Of a stretch of DNA of 64,000 bases, positions 33,839 through 42,900 are shown in pieces. Every line of letters starts with the position of its first letter. The stretch's first letter is position 1. The notes under the pieces are model-generated. The model did not search any database, was not told the origin of the DNA, and saw only the letters and a program-made list of their open reading frames with translations. Both the position numbers and the translations under genes were made by a program. The stretch comes from JAGQRJ01 sp041402045 (GTDB taxonomy: Bacteria; Planctomycetota; J058): assembly GCA_041402045.1 (NCBI GenBank), contig JAWKSZ010000027.1, positions 22,881-86,880 of the forward strand, in the 5' to 3' direction.

Positions 33839-34897
33839 TTACGACCCCGTGGGGGGCGGCGGGAGCTCGTGAGGGTAGACGATCGCCTTCAGCCAACGCG
33901 GAGGCGGCTTGGCGGTGCTGAGGATCCCGGGCCCCACCTCCTCGAGGGGGATCCGGTGCGAGACCAGGCGCTCGACCTGCACGACCCCGGACTCGATCAG
34001 CTCCAGGGCGACCCGGGTCTCCTTGGCGGCGCACGAGTAGCTGCAGGTCAGGCTTAGCTCGCCGAAGTAGAAGCGGTGCAGGGGCAGGGGCCCCAGGGTC
34101 TCGGGCGCGTAGGGTGAGAACAGGACCACGCTCCCGCCGCGAGCGACGACCTCGCAGGCTTGCTCGAGGGCGGGCAAGCTCCCCACGCCCACGATCACGT
34201 GGTCGGGACCTCGGCCGCCGGTGGCCTCGCGGAGCTGCGCCGCGTAGTCGCCGTCGCGGGGGTCGAACACGTGATCGAAGCTCCAGGGCGGGGCGCTGGC
34301 CAGGTCACGCCGCTCGGCGGTGAAGTCGCTGCCCAGGATCAACCCCGCGCCCTGGGAGCGGGCGTAGGCCCCGTCCATGAGCCCCATGGTCCCGAGCCCG
34401 ATCATGAGCACGCTGTCCCCGGGGGTGAGGCGCAGCTTGTCGACGGCGCGGACGCTGCAGGCCAGGGGCTCTATGAACGTGGCCGCCTCGAAGGAGACCG
34501 ACTCGGGCAGGATCAGGGTGTCGCGCTCGACGTTCTCGGCGGGGACGCGCACGAACTCCGCGAACCCGCCGGGGTCGAGGCGGCTGCTCTTGAACAGCGC
34601 GCAGTTGGTCTCGTAGCCCCGCCGGCAGTAGTGGCACTCACCGCAGGACACGTGGTGGTGCACGAACACCCGCTGCCCGACCTCGAGCCGGCACCCGGGT
34701 CCGGTGTCGACGACGACGCCCGCGGGCTCGTGCCCGAGGACGGCCGGCGCCTTCTGATCGACGTACCAGGAGCAGGCGTCGCTCCCGCACAGCCCGCAGG
34801 CGACGACTTTGATCAACGCGTCCCCGGGCTGCAAGGCAGGGAGTTCGACCTCGGCGACCACGGTCTCGGTGAAGGACAGGGTGCGCGCGACTCTCAT
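33839..34897 (-). CDS. Zinc-type medium-chain alcohol dehydrogenase
   Basis: 352 residues from ATG 34895-34897, overlapping the upstream stop (ATGA). Catalytic zinc ligands are CGLCGSD and GHE; the structural zinc lobe is CGECHYCRRGYETNC; the Rossmann motif is GLGTMG. It belongs with sorbitol/threonine-type dehydrogenases. The paired upstream paralogue suggests two steps on related polyols or a heteromeric enzyme. Confidence 0.9.
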   Translation of the reverse strand: MRVARTLSFTETVVAEVELPALQPGDALIKVVACGLCGSDACSWYVDQKAPAVLGHEPAGVVVDTGPGCRLEVGQRVFVHHHVSCGECHYCRRGYETNCALFKSSRLDPGGFAEFVRVPAENVERDTLILPESVSFEAATFIEPLACSVRAVDKLRLTPGDSVLMIGLGTMGLMDGAYARSQGAGLILGSDFTAERRDLASAPPWSFDHVFDPRDGDYAAQLREATGGRGPDHVIVGVGSLPALEQACEVVARGGSVVLFSPYAPETLGPLPLHRFYFGELSLTCSYSCAAKETRVALELIESGVVQVERLVSHRIPLEEVGPGILSTAKPPPRWLKAIVYPHELPPPPTGS

Positions 34898-35940
34898 GCC
34901 GTCGCCTCGGGGACCACCGCGAGCTTGACCTCGTCCGCGCCGCTGGACAGCGCCTCGAGGGTCTCGCCGATCCGGGACAGCGGCGTGCGGCCCGTGACCA
35001 GGGGCTCCAGGTCGAGCCTCCCGCTGACCAGGAGGTCCAGGGCGCGGCGCACGTCGCCGGGGGTGAAGTGGAACGCGCCCTTGAGGGTCAGAGCGTCGTA
35101 GTGCACCCGGCGGGTGTCGAGCGCCACGGTCGAGCCGCCCGGGCAGCCCCCGTAGAACAGGACCTCGCCGCCCGCGCGCACCATGCCCACCGCCTGCTCC
35201 CACGCCTGCGGTCGGCCCACGCACTCGACGACGACGCACGGCCCCTCGCCGCCGGTGGCGTCCCGCACGGCCTGGACGGGGTCGCCTTCGAGGGCGCCCA
35301 GGTCGAGCACGCGATCGGCGCCCAGGGCGCGCCCCGCGTCGAGCCGCCGCGGGCGCTTCCCCAGCAGCAGGACCTCGAGGCCGCGGCGCTTGAGCAGGCT
35401 CACGTAGAGCAGACCGATCGGCCCGGCGCCCATGACCAGCGCGGTGTCCTTCCCGGTCAGGTCCAGGCGCTCGACCCCGGCGACGACGCAGGCCAGGGGC
35501 TCCAGCAGCGCGCAGGTCGCGAGCGGCAGGCCCTGGGGCCGCAGGAACACGTTGCGCCGCACCACGTGGGCGGGCAGCAGCAGGTAGTCGGCGAAGGCCC
35601 CGAACGCCATGGTGCTGCCGTCTATGTGCTGGCAGAGGTTCTCGAGCCCGCGCGCGCAGCGCGAGCAGGTGCCGCAGGGCGCCGACGGCGCCGCGACGAT
35701 CGGGTCGCCCTCGCGGACGACGCGCACCCCGCTCCCGACCCTGGCGACGGTCCCGGTGTACTCGTGGCCGAGGGGGGTGGGGAAGGGCAGCTTGGGGTGC
35801 CCGCGTTGATAGGTCTTGATGTCGGTGCCGCAGGTCAGGGCCAGGTCGACCCGAACCACGACCTCGCCCGGCCCCGGAGAGGGGATCTCGACCTCGCGCA
35901 ATTCGAGGCTACGCGGAGCACTGAGAACGGCTTGACGCAT
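34894..35940 (-). CDS. Zinc-type medium-chain alcohol dehydrogenase, second copy
   Basis: 348 residues from ATG 35938-35940; a GTG 18 bases upstream is possible and neither has a good ribosome site. It has CGTDIKTY and GHE for the catalytic zinc, CGTCSRCARGLENLC for the structural zinc, and GAGPIG for the nucleotide. It resembles L-threonine or L-iditol 2-dehydrogenases. Followed immediately by a diverged paralogue in translational coupling. Confidence 0.9.
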   Translation of the reverse strand: MRQAVLSAPRSLELREVEIPSPGPGEVVVRVDLALTCGTDIKTYQRGHPKLPFPTPLGHEYTGTVARVGSGVRVVREGDPIVAAPSAPCGTCSRCARGLENLCQHIDGSTMAFGAFADYLLLPAHVVRRNVFLRPQGLPLATCALLEPLACVVAGVERLDLTGKDTALVMGAGPIGLLYVSLLKRRGLEVLLLGKRPRRLDAGRALGADRVLDLGALEGDPVQAVRDATGGEGPCVVVECVGRPQAWEQAVGMVRAGGEVLFYGGCPGGSTVALDTRRVHYDALTLKGAFHFTPGDVRRALDLLVSGRLDLEPLVTGRTPLSRIGETLEALSSGADEVKLAVVPEATA

Positions 35941-35990
35941 GCGAGGGGCGCTCACGGAGTGCAATGCTAGGCGAGGGTCGACCCTGGGCA

Positions 35991-36030
35991 AAGAAAAAGA
36001 GCGGCAGCGGATCGTGCCCACTGCCGCTCT
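35991..36030 (-). terminator. Rho-independent terminator for the 36100 pseudopilin
   Basis: On the minus strand AGAGCGGCAG, 13-base loop, CTGCCGCTCT, then TTTTCTTT. A textbook stem and T-tract about 70 bases past the pilin stop. Confidence 0.88.
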
Positions 36031-36056
36031 CTTGCGCTCAGGCTCGAGGCGAGAGC

Positions 36057-36080
36057 GCGGGGGCTCCGAAGAGCCCCCGC
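36057..36080. other. GC-rich CGAA-loop hairpin after the pseudopilin
   Basis: GCGGGGGCTC-CGAA-GAGCCCCCGC, perfect 10-bp stem, between the pilin stop and the terminator. It would protect the 3' end or pause polymerase in an abundant mRNA. Confidence 0.6.
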
Positions 36081-36099
36081 CACACCGAGCTGTCGAAGG

Positions 36100-36585
36100 C
36101 TACTTGCCGACGGGCAGCACGGTGGCCGGGATCGCGCAGGTGGTGCTGTTCATCGCGATCGAGGCGTTGCTGGTGTAATAGATCACGCCAGCCTGGTTGG
36201 TGCAGAAGTAGCGGTCGCCGGTGGTGCCGGGGACGGCCGGGTTCGCGGTGGCGAACCAGAGGAACTCCGAGGTGGACACGCCGAACGCCGTGGCGAAGGT
36301 GTAGCCCTGCTTGGTGCCCGAGCCGAGCACGCCGTCGATCAGGGTCGCGGTCGAGAGCTCGTTCAGCGAACCGTAGTCGAAGTTGGTGTCGGTCTCCTTG
36401 TCGCCTTCGCGGAAGAGCGACTGGGCGGTGGTGATGGTCTTCAGCGCGCCGATAGCGGCGGCCTCATTACCGTGCTTCCGCGCCTCGATGAGGTTCGGAA
36501 TGGCGATAGCAGCGATGATGGCGATGATCGCGATAACGATCATCAGCTCGATGAGGGTAAAACCCTTCTTCAGAGTGAACTTCAA
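36100..36585 (-). CDS. Type IV pilin-like / type II secretion pseudopilin
   Basis: 161 residues from TTG 36583-36585 with AAGGAGA upstream. The signal is MKFTLKKG then FTLIELMIVIAII, canonical Gly-1 and Glu5. The globular domain has YGSLNELSTATLIDGVLGSG and CAIPATVLPVGK, paralogous to 33353..33829. Two hairpins, one a strong terminator, and an isolated transcript suggest it is the highly expressed major subunit. Confidence 0.92.
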   Translation of the reverse strand: MKFTLKKGFTLIELMIVIAIIAIIAAIAIPNLIEARKHGNEAAAIGALKTITTAQSLFREGDKETDTNFDYGSLNELSTATLIDGVLGSGTKQGYTFATAFGVSTSEFLWFATANPAVPGTTGDRYFCTNQAGVIYYTSNASIAMNSTTCAIPATVLPVGK

Positions 36586-36833
36586 GGTGTCTCCTTACTG
36601 ACGGTCCGCAGTTCCCTAGGTATCCCGTGGGCTCAACTTTTAGCATTCCCCATGCCGCTCCACAAGCGCCGCGCGCTCGAAGATGGGCCCGTGAGACCTG
36701 CCGTTGAAGGGCACCCTGGGGTGACGCAATTCGTCACTCTGGGTAACCCTGCCCGAGGGGTTTATAGCCGGCGCTTCGGAGAGGAACAAGTCTGCGGGGG
36801 AAGCTCCCCGGGAACCCCCGGCGCCTCCTAAAG

Positions 36834-38708
36834 TCAATATTTACGCGGCTCGTCCGGCACGCTGACCGTCGGCAACGACACGGTGCGTCGTAGCGCGGCC
36901 TCGAGCGTCCCTCGCACCCCCCCCGAGGTGCCGTCGAGCAGCGCGCGGGCGCGGTCGGGCTCGCCCGCCGCGCACAGCCCGGCGAGCCGCGCCAGGCGGG
37001 CGGATGGCGAACGCGCCGGCCGCAGCTCGGGCGCCCAGGGGAAGGCCAGGATCAGCACGTGGTCCCCCCGCACCCGGCGCGCGCGGAAGTCGAGGTCGGG
37101 CGGTCCCCCGACGTAGAGCAGGGCCACGGGCTCGAGCTCGACCCCGTAGCGCGCCGCGTGGAAGCGGAGCTGGCTCGACTGCTCCTGCCCGAGCCCCAGC
37201 GCGACGTGGGTCACCCCGCGCGCCTTGGCCCACGCCAGGCCTTCGGCCAGGAAGTCGCGCCCCTCGGCCTGGTCGGTGCGCAGCTGCAGCCCGAGCAGAC
37301 GGGGCCGCCCCGTGCCCTGCGCGAGCACCGGCGCGTAGGGACCGCAGAGCAGGGCCTCGGGCGGCAGGAGCTCGTCGGTCGCCAGCCGCGCGGCGTCGGT
37401 CCAGCGGGTGGCGCCCAGGACCATGCGCGCGGAGGGCCAGAGCAGAGCGAGCAGGACCCCCGCCCCAAGGGCGCGGTGCCAGCGCCGCGGCAACCTCGGC
37501 GCGCGTGCGGCCGCTGCCAGCGCGCCAACGCCGCCCGCAGCTCCCCCCAGCGCGAGCGTCAGCCCCAAGGGCCAGCCCAGGAGCTGCTCCCCCAGCGCTC
37601 CGGCCACGTGCACGCCCGCGACCGCCGCCACGGCCACGGCGCCCCAAGGGACCTCGAGGGTCGCCCGGGTCCAGCACAGCCCGACCCCCACGAACGCGGC
37701 GAGGGGCGGCCCGAACAGCGCCCAGTAGCGCAGCGGACGGCCCGTGAAGGGCACGTTCGCCAGGTAGAACCAGAGCGCCCAGCCCCCGAGGAGCGCCAGG
37801 ACCTCGCGGGCACCCTGCGAGAGCCGCGGCGCCCGCTGGAGCGCGAGGGCCACCCCCCAGGTCCCCACGAGCAGCGCGGGCACCGCCAGCCGCGCGTAGC
37901 CGCTGCCGCTCTGGTCGGGGTCACCCCCCGCGCGCCACAGGTCGAGGAACAGCCTCAGGGGGTCCACCGAGAAGCCGTGCCCGGCGAGGCGGAACCCCAG
38001 CTCGTCGAACCAGGGGATCGCGCGCAGGACCGGGAGCGCCAGGACCCCGAGCGCTCCGAGCACCCCCAGGCCGCCGCCGACGGCGAGCCAGTGCCCAGGA
38101 CGTGCGCTGCGCACCAGGTGTCCGGCGAACAGGCCTCCCGCGAGGGCGAGCAGCGGGGGTCGAGCCAGCGCGGCCGCCGCCAGCACGACGCCCCAGGCGC
38201 CGAGCTCGCACGCCAGGCGCTGCGCCCGCGGCCGCCCCGCGCCCACGCGCCACAGCGCAGCGCAGGCGAGGAGCAGGAGCGCCGCCGGCCCGTAGATCAA
38301 GGCGGTGCGCCCCAGGAGCACCGTGGGGTAGAGCACGGCCAGCGCGGCCGCCGCGGCCAGCGCGGTCCCCCGCCCCAGGGGCTGCGCGAAGCGCCACAGG
38401 GCGAGCACCGTCGCCAGCGACAGCAGGGCCCCCAGCGCGTGGTTCTGCCAGTGCCCGGCGCCGACCAGGCGGAACCAAGTCGCGGCGAGCGAACGCCACA
38501 GCGGGAGGTCCCACGGCGTCGTCCGTCCCTCCTGCGGCACGCCCTCCACCTCGCGGGCCGCGGCCTCGACGTACCACGCCGCGTCCTGCACCGGCGCGTA
38601 GCTCAGCCCGACCTCGATCGGCACGTCGGCGCCGAGGGCGCCCAGCCGCAGCCACCCGCCGACGAGCAGGACCCCCGCGAGGAGCGCCAGCTCCCGGGCG
38701 CGGGTCAC
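36834..38708 (-). CDS. Polytopic glycosyltransferase-like membrane protein (GT39/PMT type)
   Basis: 624 residues from GTG 38706-38708, overlapping the upstream stop (GTGA). Most of residues 1-420 is hydrophobic (about 10-12 helices, rich in Leu, Ala, Gly). The first loop has DVPIEVG and a Trp-rich WYVEAAAREVEG stretch, as in undecaprenyl-linked ArnT/PMT enzymes that use an acidic first loop. The C-terminal 200 residues are soluble. Last gene of the polysaccharide operon. The 248-base gap to the upstream pilin gene (36586-36833) shows no gene. Confidence 0.75.
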   Translation of the reverse strand: MTRARELALLAGVLLVGGWLRLGALGADVPIEVGLSYAPVQDAAWYVEAAAREVEGVPQEGRTTPWDLPLWRSLAATWFRLVGAGHWQNHALGALLSLATVLALWRFAQPLGRGTALAAAAALAVLYPTVLLGRTALIYGPAALLLLACAALWRVGAGRPRAQRLACELGAWGVVLAAAALARPPLLALAGGLFAGHLVRSARPGHWLAVGGGLGVLGALGVLALPVLRAIPWFDELGFRLAGHGFSVDPLRLFLDLWRAGGDPDQSGSGYARLAVPALLVGTWGVALALQRAPRLSQGAREVLALLGGWALWFYLANVPFTGRPLRYWALFGPPLAAFVGVGLCWTRATLEVPWGAVAVAAVAGVHVAGALGEQLLGWPLGLTLALGGAAGGVGALAAAARAPRLPRRWHRALGAGVLLALLWPSARMVLGATRWTDAARLATDELLPPEALLCGPYAPVLAQGTGRPRLLGLQLRTDQAEGRDFLAEGLAWAKARGVTHVALGLGQEQSSQLRFHAARYGVELEPVALLYVGGPPDLDFRARRVRGDHVLILAFPWAPELRPARSPSARLARLAGLCAAGEPDRARALLDGTSGGVRGTLEAALRRTVSLPTVSVPDEPRKY

Positions 38709-40081
38709 CGCGCGCCCTCGCCCCGGAGCACGGCCAGGGGGGTGCGCGCGAGGATCCAGAGGTCGAACAGGAAGGTCCGTCGACGAATGTAGTAGACGTC
38801 GAGCCGGATCCGCTCGTCGAGGTCCTCGACGCCGCGGGCCTCGAGCTGCTGCAGCCCGGTCAGCCCCGGCTTGGCTTTGAGCCGCCGGCGCTGGTGGGCG
38901 TCGTAGCGCTCGACCACGACCTCCCACTCCGGCCGCGGCCCGACCAGGCTCATGTCGCCCTTGACCACGTTCCAGAGCTGCGGGAGCTCGTCCAGGCTCC
39001 AGGCCCGCAGCCGCGCGCCGAGGGGGGTCACCCGCGGGTCGCGGGCGAGCTTGTAGACCGGCTCCGCCAGGTCGTCGAGGCTCACCAGGCCCTCGAGCTT
39101 GGCCTCGGCGTCCTGGACCATGGTCCGCAGCTTCCACATGGCGAAGGGTCGCCCCTGCTCGCCGATCCGGGTGTGCACGAAGAACGCGGGGCCCTTGGAT
39201 TCGCGCCGGATCCGCCAGGCGAGCAGCGCGAGGAGCGGCGCCGACGCCAGGAGCAGCGCGCTCCCCAGCGCGAGGTCGAAGGCGCGCTTGAGGGCCCGCG
39301 AGAGCAGCTCGAAGCGGCGCTCACCGATCGCGATGAACGGGACCCCGTAGACCTCCTCCAGGTCGTCGGGGACCACGAACAGGTCGTAGAGCTGGGGCAC
39401 GACCTTGGCCACGACCCCCTGGCGCTCGCACACCTCGAGCACCTCCAGCAGCGCCAGGCGCTCGATCCCCTCGGTGAGCAGCACCTCGCGCACCCCGCCC
39501 AGGGCCTGCTCCACCGCCGCGGCCAGGGCGGGCGTGGACTCGAGCGGCAGCCGCCGACGCACGTCGATCCCGAACACGCGCCGGTTCGCCAGCCGCGCCT
39601 CGAGGTCGGCGATCCGGGCTTCGGGCCCGGCGAGCAGCACCGGAAGCAGGCGCTCACCGCGGGCGTAGGCTCGCCGCCGGCGCCCGAGGAGCAGCAGCCG
39701 CGGGACCGGGAGCGCGGCGCAGCACAGGGCCCAGCCGAGGAGGGGCACGGTGCGCGAGTAGGAGACGTCGCGGTAGAAGAAGCTCGCGGCGAGCACGATC
39801 AAGGACGCGAGGGTCACCGCGCGCCAGGTCTCCTCGACGACGTCGTGGCCCCGGGCGCCGATCCGGCGGTAGAGCCCGGCCGCGCGGAACACGACCTGGA
39901 ACACGAGCAGCGCCACGGCCAGCGCCTCCCCGTAGCGCCCGAGCGGCGCGGGGGGGACCTGGGTCACGGCGCCGACCTCGTAGGCGAAGCGCAGGAGGTA
40001 GGCCAGGCTCAAGGCCCCGGCGACGAGGACCAGGTCGGCGACCACGAGCAGCGCGCGCTCGCCGCGGCTGGCGGTGATCAC
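38705..40081 (-). CDS. Polyprenyl-phosphate sugar phosphotransferase (WcaJ/WbaP type)
   Basis: 458 residues from GTG 40079-40081, overlapping the upstream stop. Four N-terminal helices, a Rossmann-like middle (about 140-230), a fifth membrane hairpin (RAFDLALGSALLLASAPLLA), then the bacterial sugar transferase domain: GPAFFVHTRIGEQG, MWKLRTMV, SLDELPQLWNV, GPRPEW and KPGLTGLQQ. It starts repeat-unit assembly by moving a sugar-1-phosphate onto undecaprenyl phosphate at the inner membrane. Confidence 0.93.
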   Translation of the reverse strand: MITASRGERALLVVADLVLVAGALSLAYLLRFAYEVGAVTQVPPAPLGRYGEALAVALLVFQVVFRAAGLYRRIGARGHDVVEETWRAVTLASLIVLAASFFYRDVSYSRTVPLLGWALCCAALPVPRLLLLGRRRRAYARGERLLPVLLAGPEARIADLEARLANRRVFGIDVRRRLPLESTPALAAAVEQALGGVREVLLTEGIERLALLEVLEVCERQGVVAKVVPQLYDLFVVPDDLEEVYGVPFIAIGERRFELLSRALKRAFDLALGSALLLASAPLLALLAWRIRRESKGPAFFVHTRIGEQGRPFAMWKLRTMVQDAEAKLEGLVSLDDLAEPVYKLARDPRVTPLGARLRAWSLDELPQLWNVVKGDMSLVGPRPEWEVVVERYDAHQRRRLKAKPGLTGLQQLEARGVEDLDERIRLDVYYIRRRTFLFDLWILARTPLAVLRGEGAR

Positions 40082-41097
40082 GCCCGGGTCTCCTCGGGGA
40101 GCACCCCGCCGCGGAGCTCGGCCCACAGCCCGCCCAGGAGCCCCGCCCCCAGGGCCAGCGCCCGCACCAGGCAGAAGCCCGGGGTGAGCACGCCCACGAG
40201 CGGGTCGGCGCGCAAGGCGTGGAGCGCGAGGGGCAGGGTGCTCAGCAGGAACGCGAGCGCCGGGAGCAGGCAGAGCACGGCGCTCCAGGCGGGCGCCTCG
40301 GCCGCGAGCAGCAGCGGCGCCACCCAAGGGGCGCCGAGGGCCAGGGGCGCGAGCAGGAGCTGCAGCTTGAGGGTCTGCGGGGTGTGCGCGTCGGAGACCG
40401 CCTTGCCCGGGTGCCGGCGCAGGGTCGCGACCTTGAACCGCCCGATCTTGGCTTTCTTGCGCGCGTAGCCCCCGAGCCAGTCCACGTGCAGGTGCAGCAC
40501 CCGCGCCTCGGGGACGAACATCAGGCGCGCGCCGGTCTCCGCCACGCGGAAGCTCAGCTCCTGGTCCTCGGTGGAGGGCAGGCGGTAGCGCTCGTCGAAG
40601 CCCCCGACCGCGTCGAACACGGGCTTGCGGTAGGCGCAGGCGTAGGTGTCCACGAAGTCTATGGACGAGCGCCGCGCCATGCGCCGGTAGCGCTCCTCGT
40701 ACTCCTGCTGCACGAAGCGCGCGGTCAGCGCGCGCTGCTCGCTGAGGTAGGCCCCCTTGGTCCCGGCCACCCCGGGGTCCGCGAGGGGCGCGAGCAGCGC
40801 CTCGACGAAGCCCGCGGTCGGGCGGCAGTCGGCGTCGGTGAACACGAGCACGTCGGCCTTGGCCCGGGCGCAGCCGAGGTTCCGGGCGCGCGCCGGGCCC
40901 TCCCCCGCGCCGCGCACCACCTCGGCGCCCTTCGCCGCGGCGACGTCGGCGGTCGCGTCCCGCGAGCCGTCGTCGACCACGATCACCTGCAGGGGCACGC
41001 TGGCCAGGGCCAGGCCGTCGAGGGTCGCGCCCACGGTGTGCGCTGCGTCCCGGGCCGGGATCACCACCGAGGCGACCGGGTCCGGGGCCGAGGTCAC
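40078..41097 (-). CDS. Family 2 glycosyltransferase with membrane tail
   Basis: 339 residues from GTG 41095-41097, overlapping the radical SAM gene stop. GT-A fold: VVIPARDAAHTV, VVDDGSRDAT, FTDADCRP (DxD-type) and STEDQELSFRV (ED catalytic motif). C-terminal hydrophobic helices anchor it. It adds a sugar to a lipid-linked or surface glycan, the step after the WcaJ-type enzyme encoded next. Confidence 0.91.
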   Translation of the reverse strand: MTSAPDPVASVVIPARDAAHTVGATLDGLALASVPLQVIVVDDGSRDATADVAAAKGAEVVRGAGEGPARARNLGCARAKADVLVFTDADCRPTAGFVEALLAPLADPGVAGTKGAYLSEQRALTARFVQQEYEERYRRMARRSSIDFVDTYACAYRKPVFDAVGGFDERYRLPSTEDQELSFRVAETGARLMFVPEARVLHLHVDWLGGYARKKAKIGRFKVATLRRHPGKAVSDAHTPQTLKLQLLLAPLALGAPWVAPLLLAAEAPAWSAVLCLLPALAFLLSTLPLALHALRADPLVGVLTPGFCLVRALALGAGLLGGLWAELRGGVLPEETRA

Positions 41098-42584
41098 GCG
41101 GTCCGGGAGGCCGCGTGCTGCGAGGCACCCCCGTCGCGGTCGACGAGGTAGCGGGCGAAGGTCACGAGCGACTTGGCCGTGCGCGCGGCCTCGTAGGGGT
41201 CGGTCGCCACCTGCTTGGCCTTGCGCAGCATGTAGCTCGGACGCAGGTAGTACTCGCGGCGCGCGCGGTCGCAGAACTCGCGCAGGCTCTCCGACGGCAG
41301 GTTCGGGCGCTCGACGACGCTGCGGTGCAGGCCCTCGGGGGTCAGCCAGCGCTCGTAGTCCTGGGTCTCGAGCAGGTTCTCCTGCTCGGCCCACTCGTAG
41401 GCCTTGGTCCCGGGGTAGACCATGAGCGGGAAGAACTGCGCGGTGTCGGGGTTCAGCCGCTTGGCGAAGCTCAGGGTGCGCTCGAGGGTGTCGTGGGTCT
41501 CGCCGGGGTTCCCCACCATGAAGCAGCCGTGCACGAGCACGTCGGCGCGCTTGGTGTCCACGAAGAACTGCTCGATCTGATCGACCCGGATCTGCTTCTG
41601 CACGTTGTCGAGGATCGCCTGGTCCGCGCTCTCGACGCCCACGCACAGCAGCCGCAGCCCGGCCTTGCGCAGCAGCGTCAGCGTCTCGAGGTCCACGTCG
41701 CAGCGCGCGTTGGCGGTCCAGCGCAGCTTGACCCGGCGCCGGATCATCTCCTCGGCGAAGCGCCGGCAGCGCTTCTTGTCGACGGTGAGGGTGTCGTCCT
41801 CGATGAACACCTCGCGCACGCCCGGGAACTCGCGCTCGATGAACTTGAACTCGTCGACGATCGCCTCCACCGGCCGCCGGCGGTAGCCGTGGCCGGTGAG
41901 GGTCTGGGGGAACAGGCAGTAGGTGCACTTGTAGGGGCAGCCGCGGCCCGTGACGATCGTGACCACCGGGTGGCGAGTGATCGCGTAGAAGTAGCGCTTC
42001 CAGTGGTCCTTGAAGAAGCGCTGGTAGATCCGCGAGACGTGGGGCAGCCCGCTGATGTCCGCCTGGTCGGGGCGGTCGGGCTCGGTGATCAGCTCCCCGT
42101 CGGCCCGGCGCCAGGTCAGGCCCAGGATGCCCTCGGGGTCGCCGCCGCCGCCCTCGAGGTGTCGCACCAGCTCGAGCAGGGTCCAGTCGTATTCCCGGCG
42201 GGTGACGGCGTCGATCTTGGGCGCCGCCGCCAGGGTCTCGAGGGGGCGGGCCGAGGTGTGGGTGCCCACGAGCACGGTGTAGGCCCCGGTGGCGGCCTTG
42301 AGCTCCTCGGCGACGTCGATGTCGTTCTTGATCGAGGGGGTCGAGGTCGAGACCACCACCACGTGGGGCTTGAAGGCCTCGGCGCGGCGCATGACCTCGC
42401 GCCGGTCGATGTCCTCGCCGGGGCCGTCCACGAGCTGGATCTCGAACCCGTGGGTGTCGAGCAGCCCCGCGGCGTAGGCCAGCCAGATCGGGTAGTAGAG
42501 CGTGCGGCTCTTGGTCACCGCAGGGGAGCGCTGGTGGCTGCTGTAGTTGCGGTGAAAGGGCGCGTTGAGCAAGAAGATCCGCAT
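41094..42584 (-). CDS. B12-binding-type radical SAM protein in glycan operon
   Basis: 496 residues. N-terminal cobalamin-binding-like domain (LVDGPGEDIDRREV, VVVSTSTPS), radical SAM core with RGCPYKCTYC, then VGVESADQAILDN and VGNPGETHDTL. The C-terminal 100 residues are helical. It heads a four-gene operon with glycosyltransferases, so methylation or rearrangement of a sugar or polyprenyl lipid is a fair guess. It differs from the similar gene at 8135..9562 in all but the core. Confidence 0.9.
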   Translation of the reverse strand: MRIFLLNAPFHRNYSSHQRSPAVTKSRTLYYPIWLAYAAGLLDTHGFEIQLVDGPGEDIDRREVMRRAEAFKPHVVVVSTSTPSIKNDIDVAEELKAATGAYTVLVGTHTSARPLETLAAAPKIDAVTRREYDWTLLELVRHLEGGGGDPEGILGLTWRRADGELITEPDRPDQADISGLPHVSRIYQRFFKDHWKRYFYAITRHPVVTIVTGRGCPYKCTYCLFPQTLTGHGYRRRPVEAIVDEFKFIEREFPGVREVFIEDDTLTVDKKRCRRFAEEMIRRRVKLRWTANARCDVDLETLTLLRKAGLRLLCVGVESADQAILDNVQKQIRVDQIEQFFVDTKRADVLVHGCFMVGNPGETHDTLERTLSFAKRLNPDTAQFFPLMVYPGTKAYEWAEQENLLETQDYERWLTPEGLHRSVVERPNLPSESLREFCDRARREYYLRPSYMLRKAKQVATDPYEAARTAKSLVTFARYLVDRDGGASQHAASRTA

Positions 42585-42740
42585 GCCACTCCTGAGTCAG
42601 ATCGTCAGGCTACTCACCCGGGACGACCCCGTCCAACGCCAACACACGCTCCTGGGGCGCACCCGGCGCGATTTATCCGCTCGGGGACCCAGCATGCCTT
42701 GCGAGGCCGTCGGCCGCGGCGGTAGGATCTTCGGCGACCA

Positions 42741-42827
42741 GGAGAGGTGACGGAGCGGTCGAACGTGCTGGTTTCGAAAACCAGTGAGGAGGAAACTCTT
42801 CCGGGGGTTCGAATCCCCCCTTCTCCG
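42741..42827 (+). tRNA. tRNA-Ser (anticodon CGA)
   Basis: 87 nt. Acceptor GGAGAGG/CTTCTCC with one G-U, anticodon stem CTGGT/ACCAG around TTCGAAA (anticodon CGA), long variable arm GAGGAGGAAACTCTTC, T arm GGGGG-TTCGAAT-CCCCC, discriminator G. No encoded CCA. Confidence 0.97.
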
Positions 42828-42834
42828 AACAGTG

Positions 42835-42861
42835 ACGCGGGCGCCCGTCGGGCGCCCGCGT
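42835..42861 (+). terminator. Hairpin terminator after tRNA-Ser
   Basis: ACGCGGGCGCC-CGTCG-GGCGCCCGCGT, perfect 11-bp stem 7 bases past the tRNA, followed by TCGTGT. No long T-run. Confidence 0.65.
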
Positions 42862-42900
42862 TCGTGTACTCGAGTCGGCCCGCGACTCGCATGAGGAACG

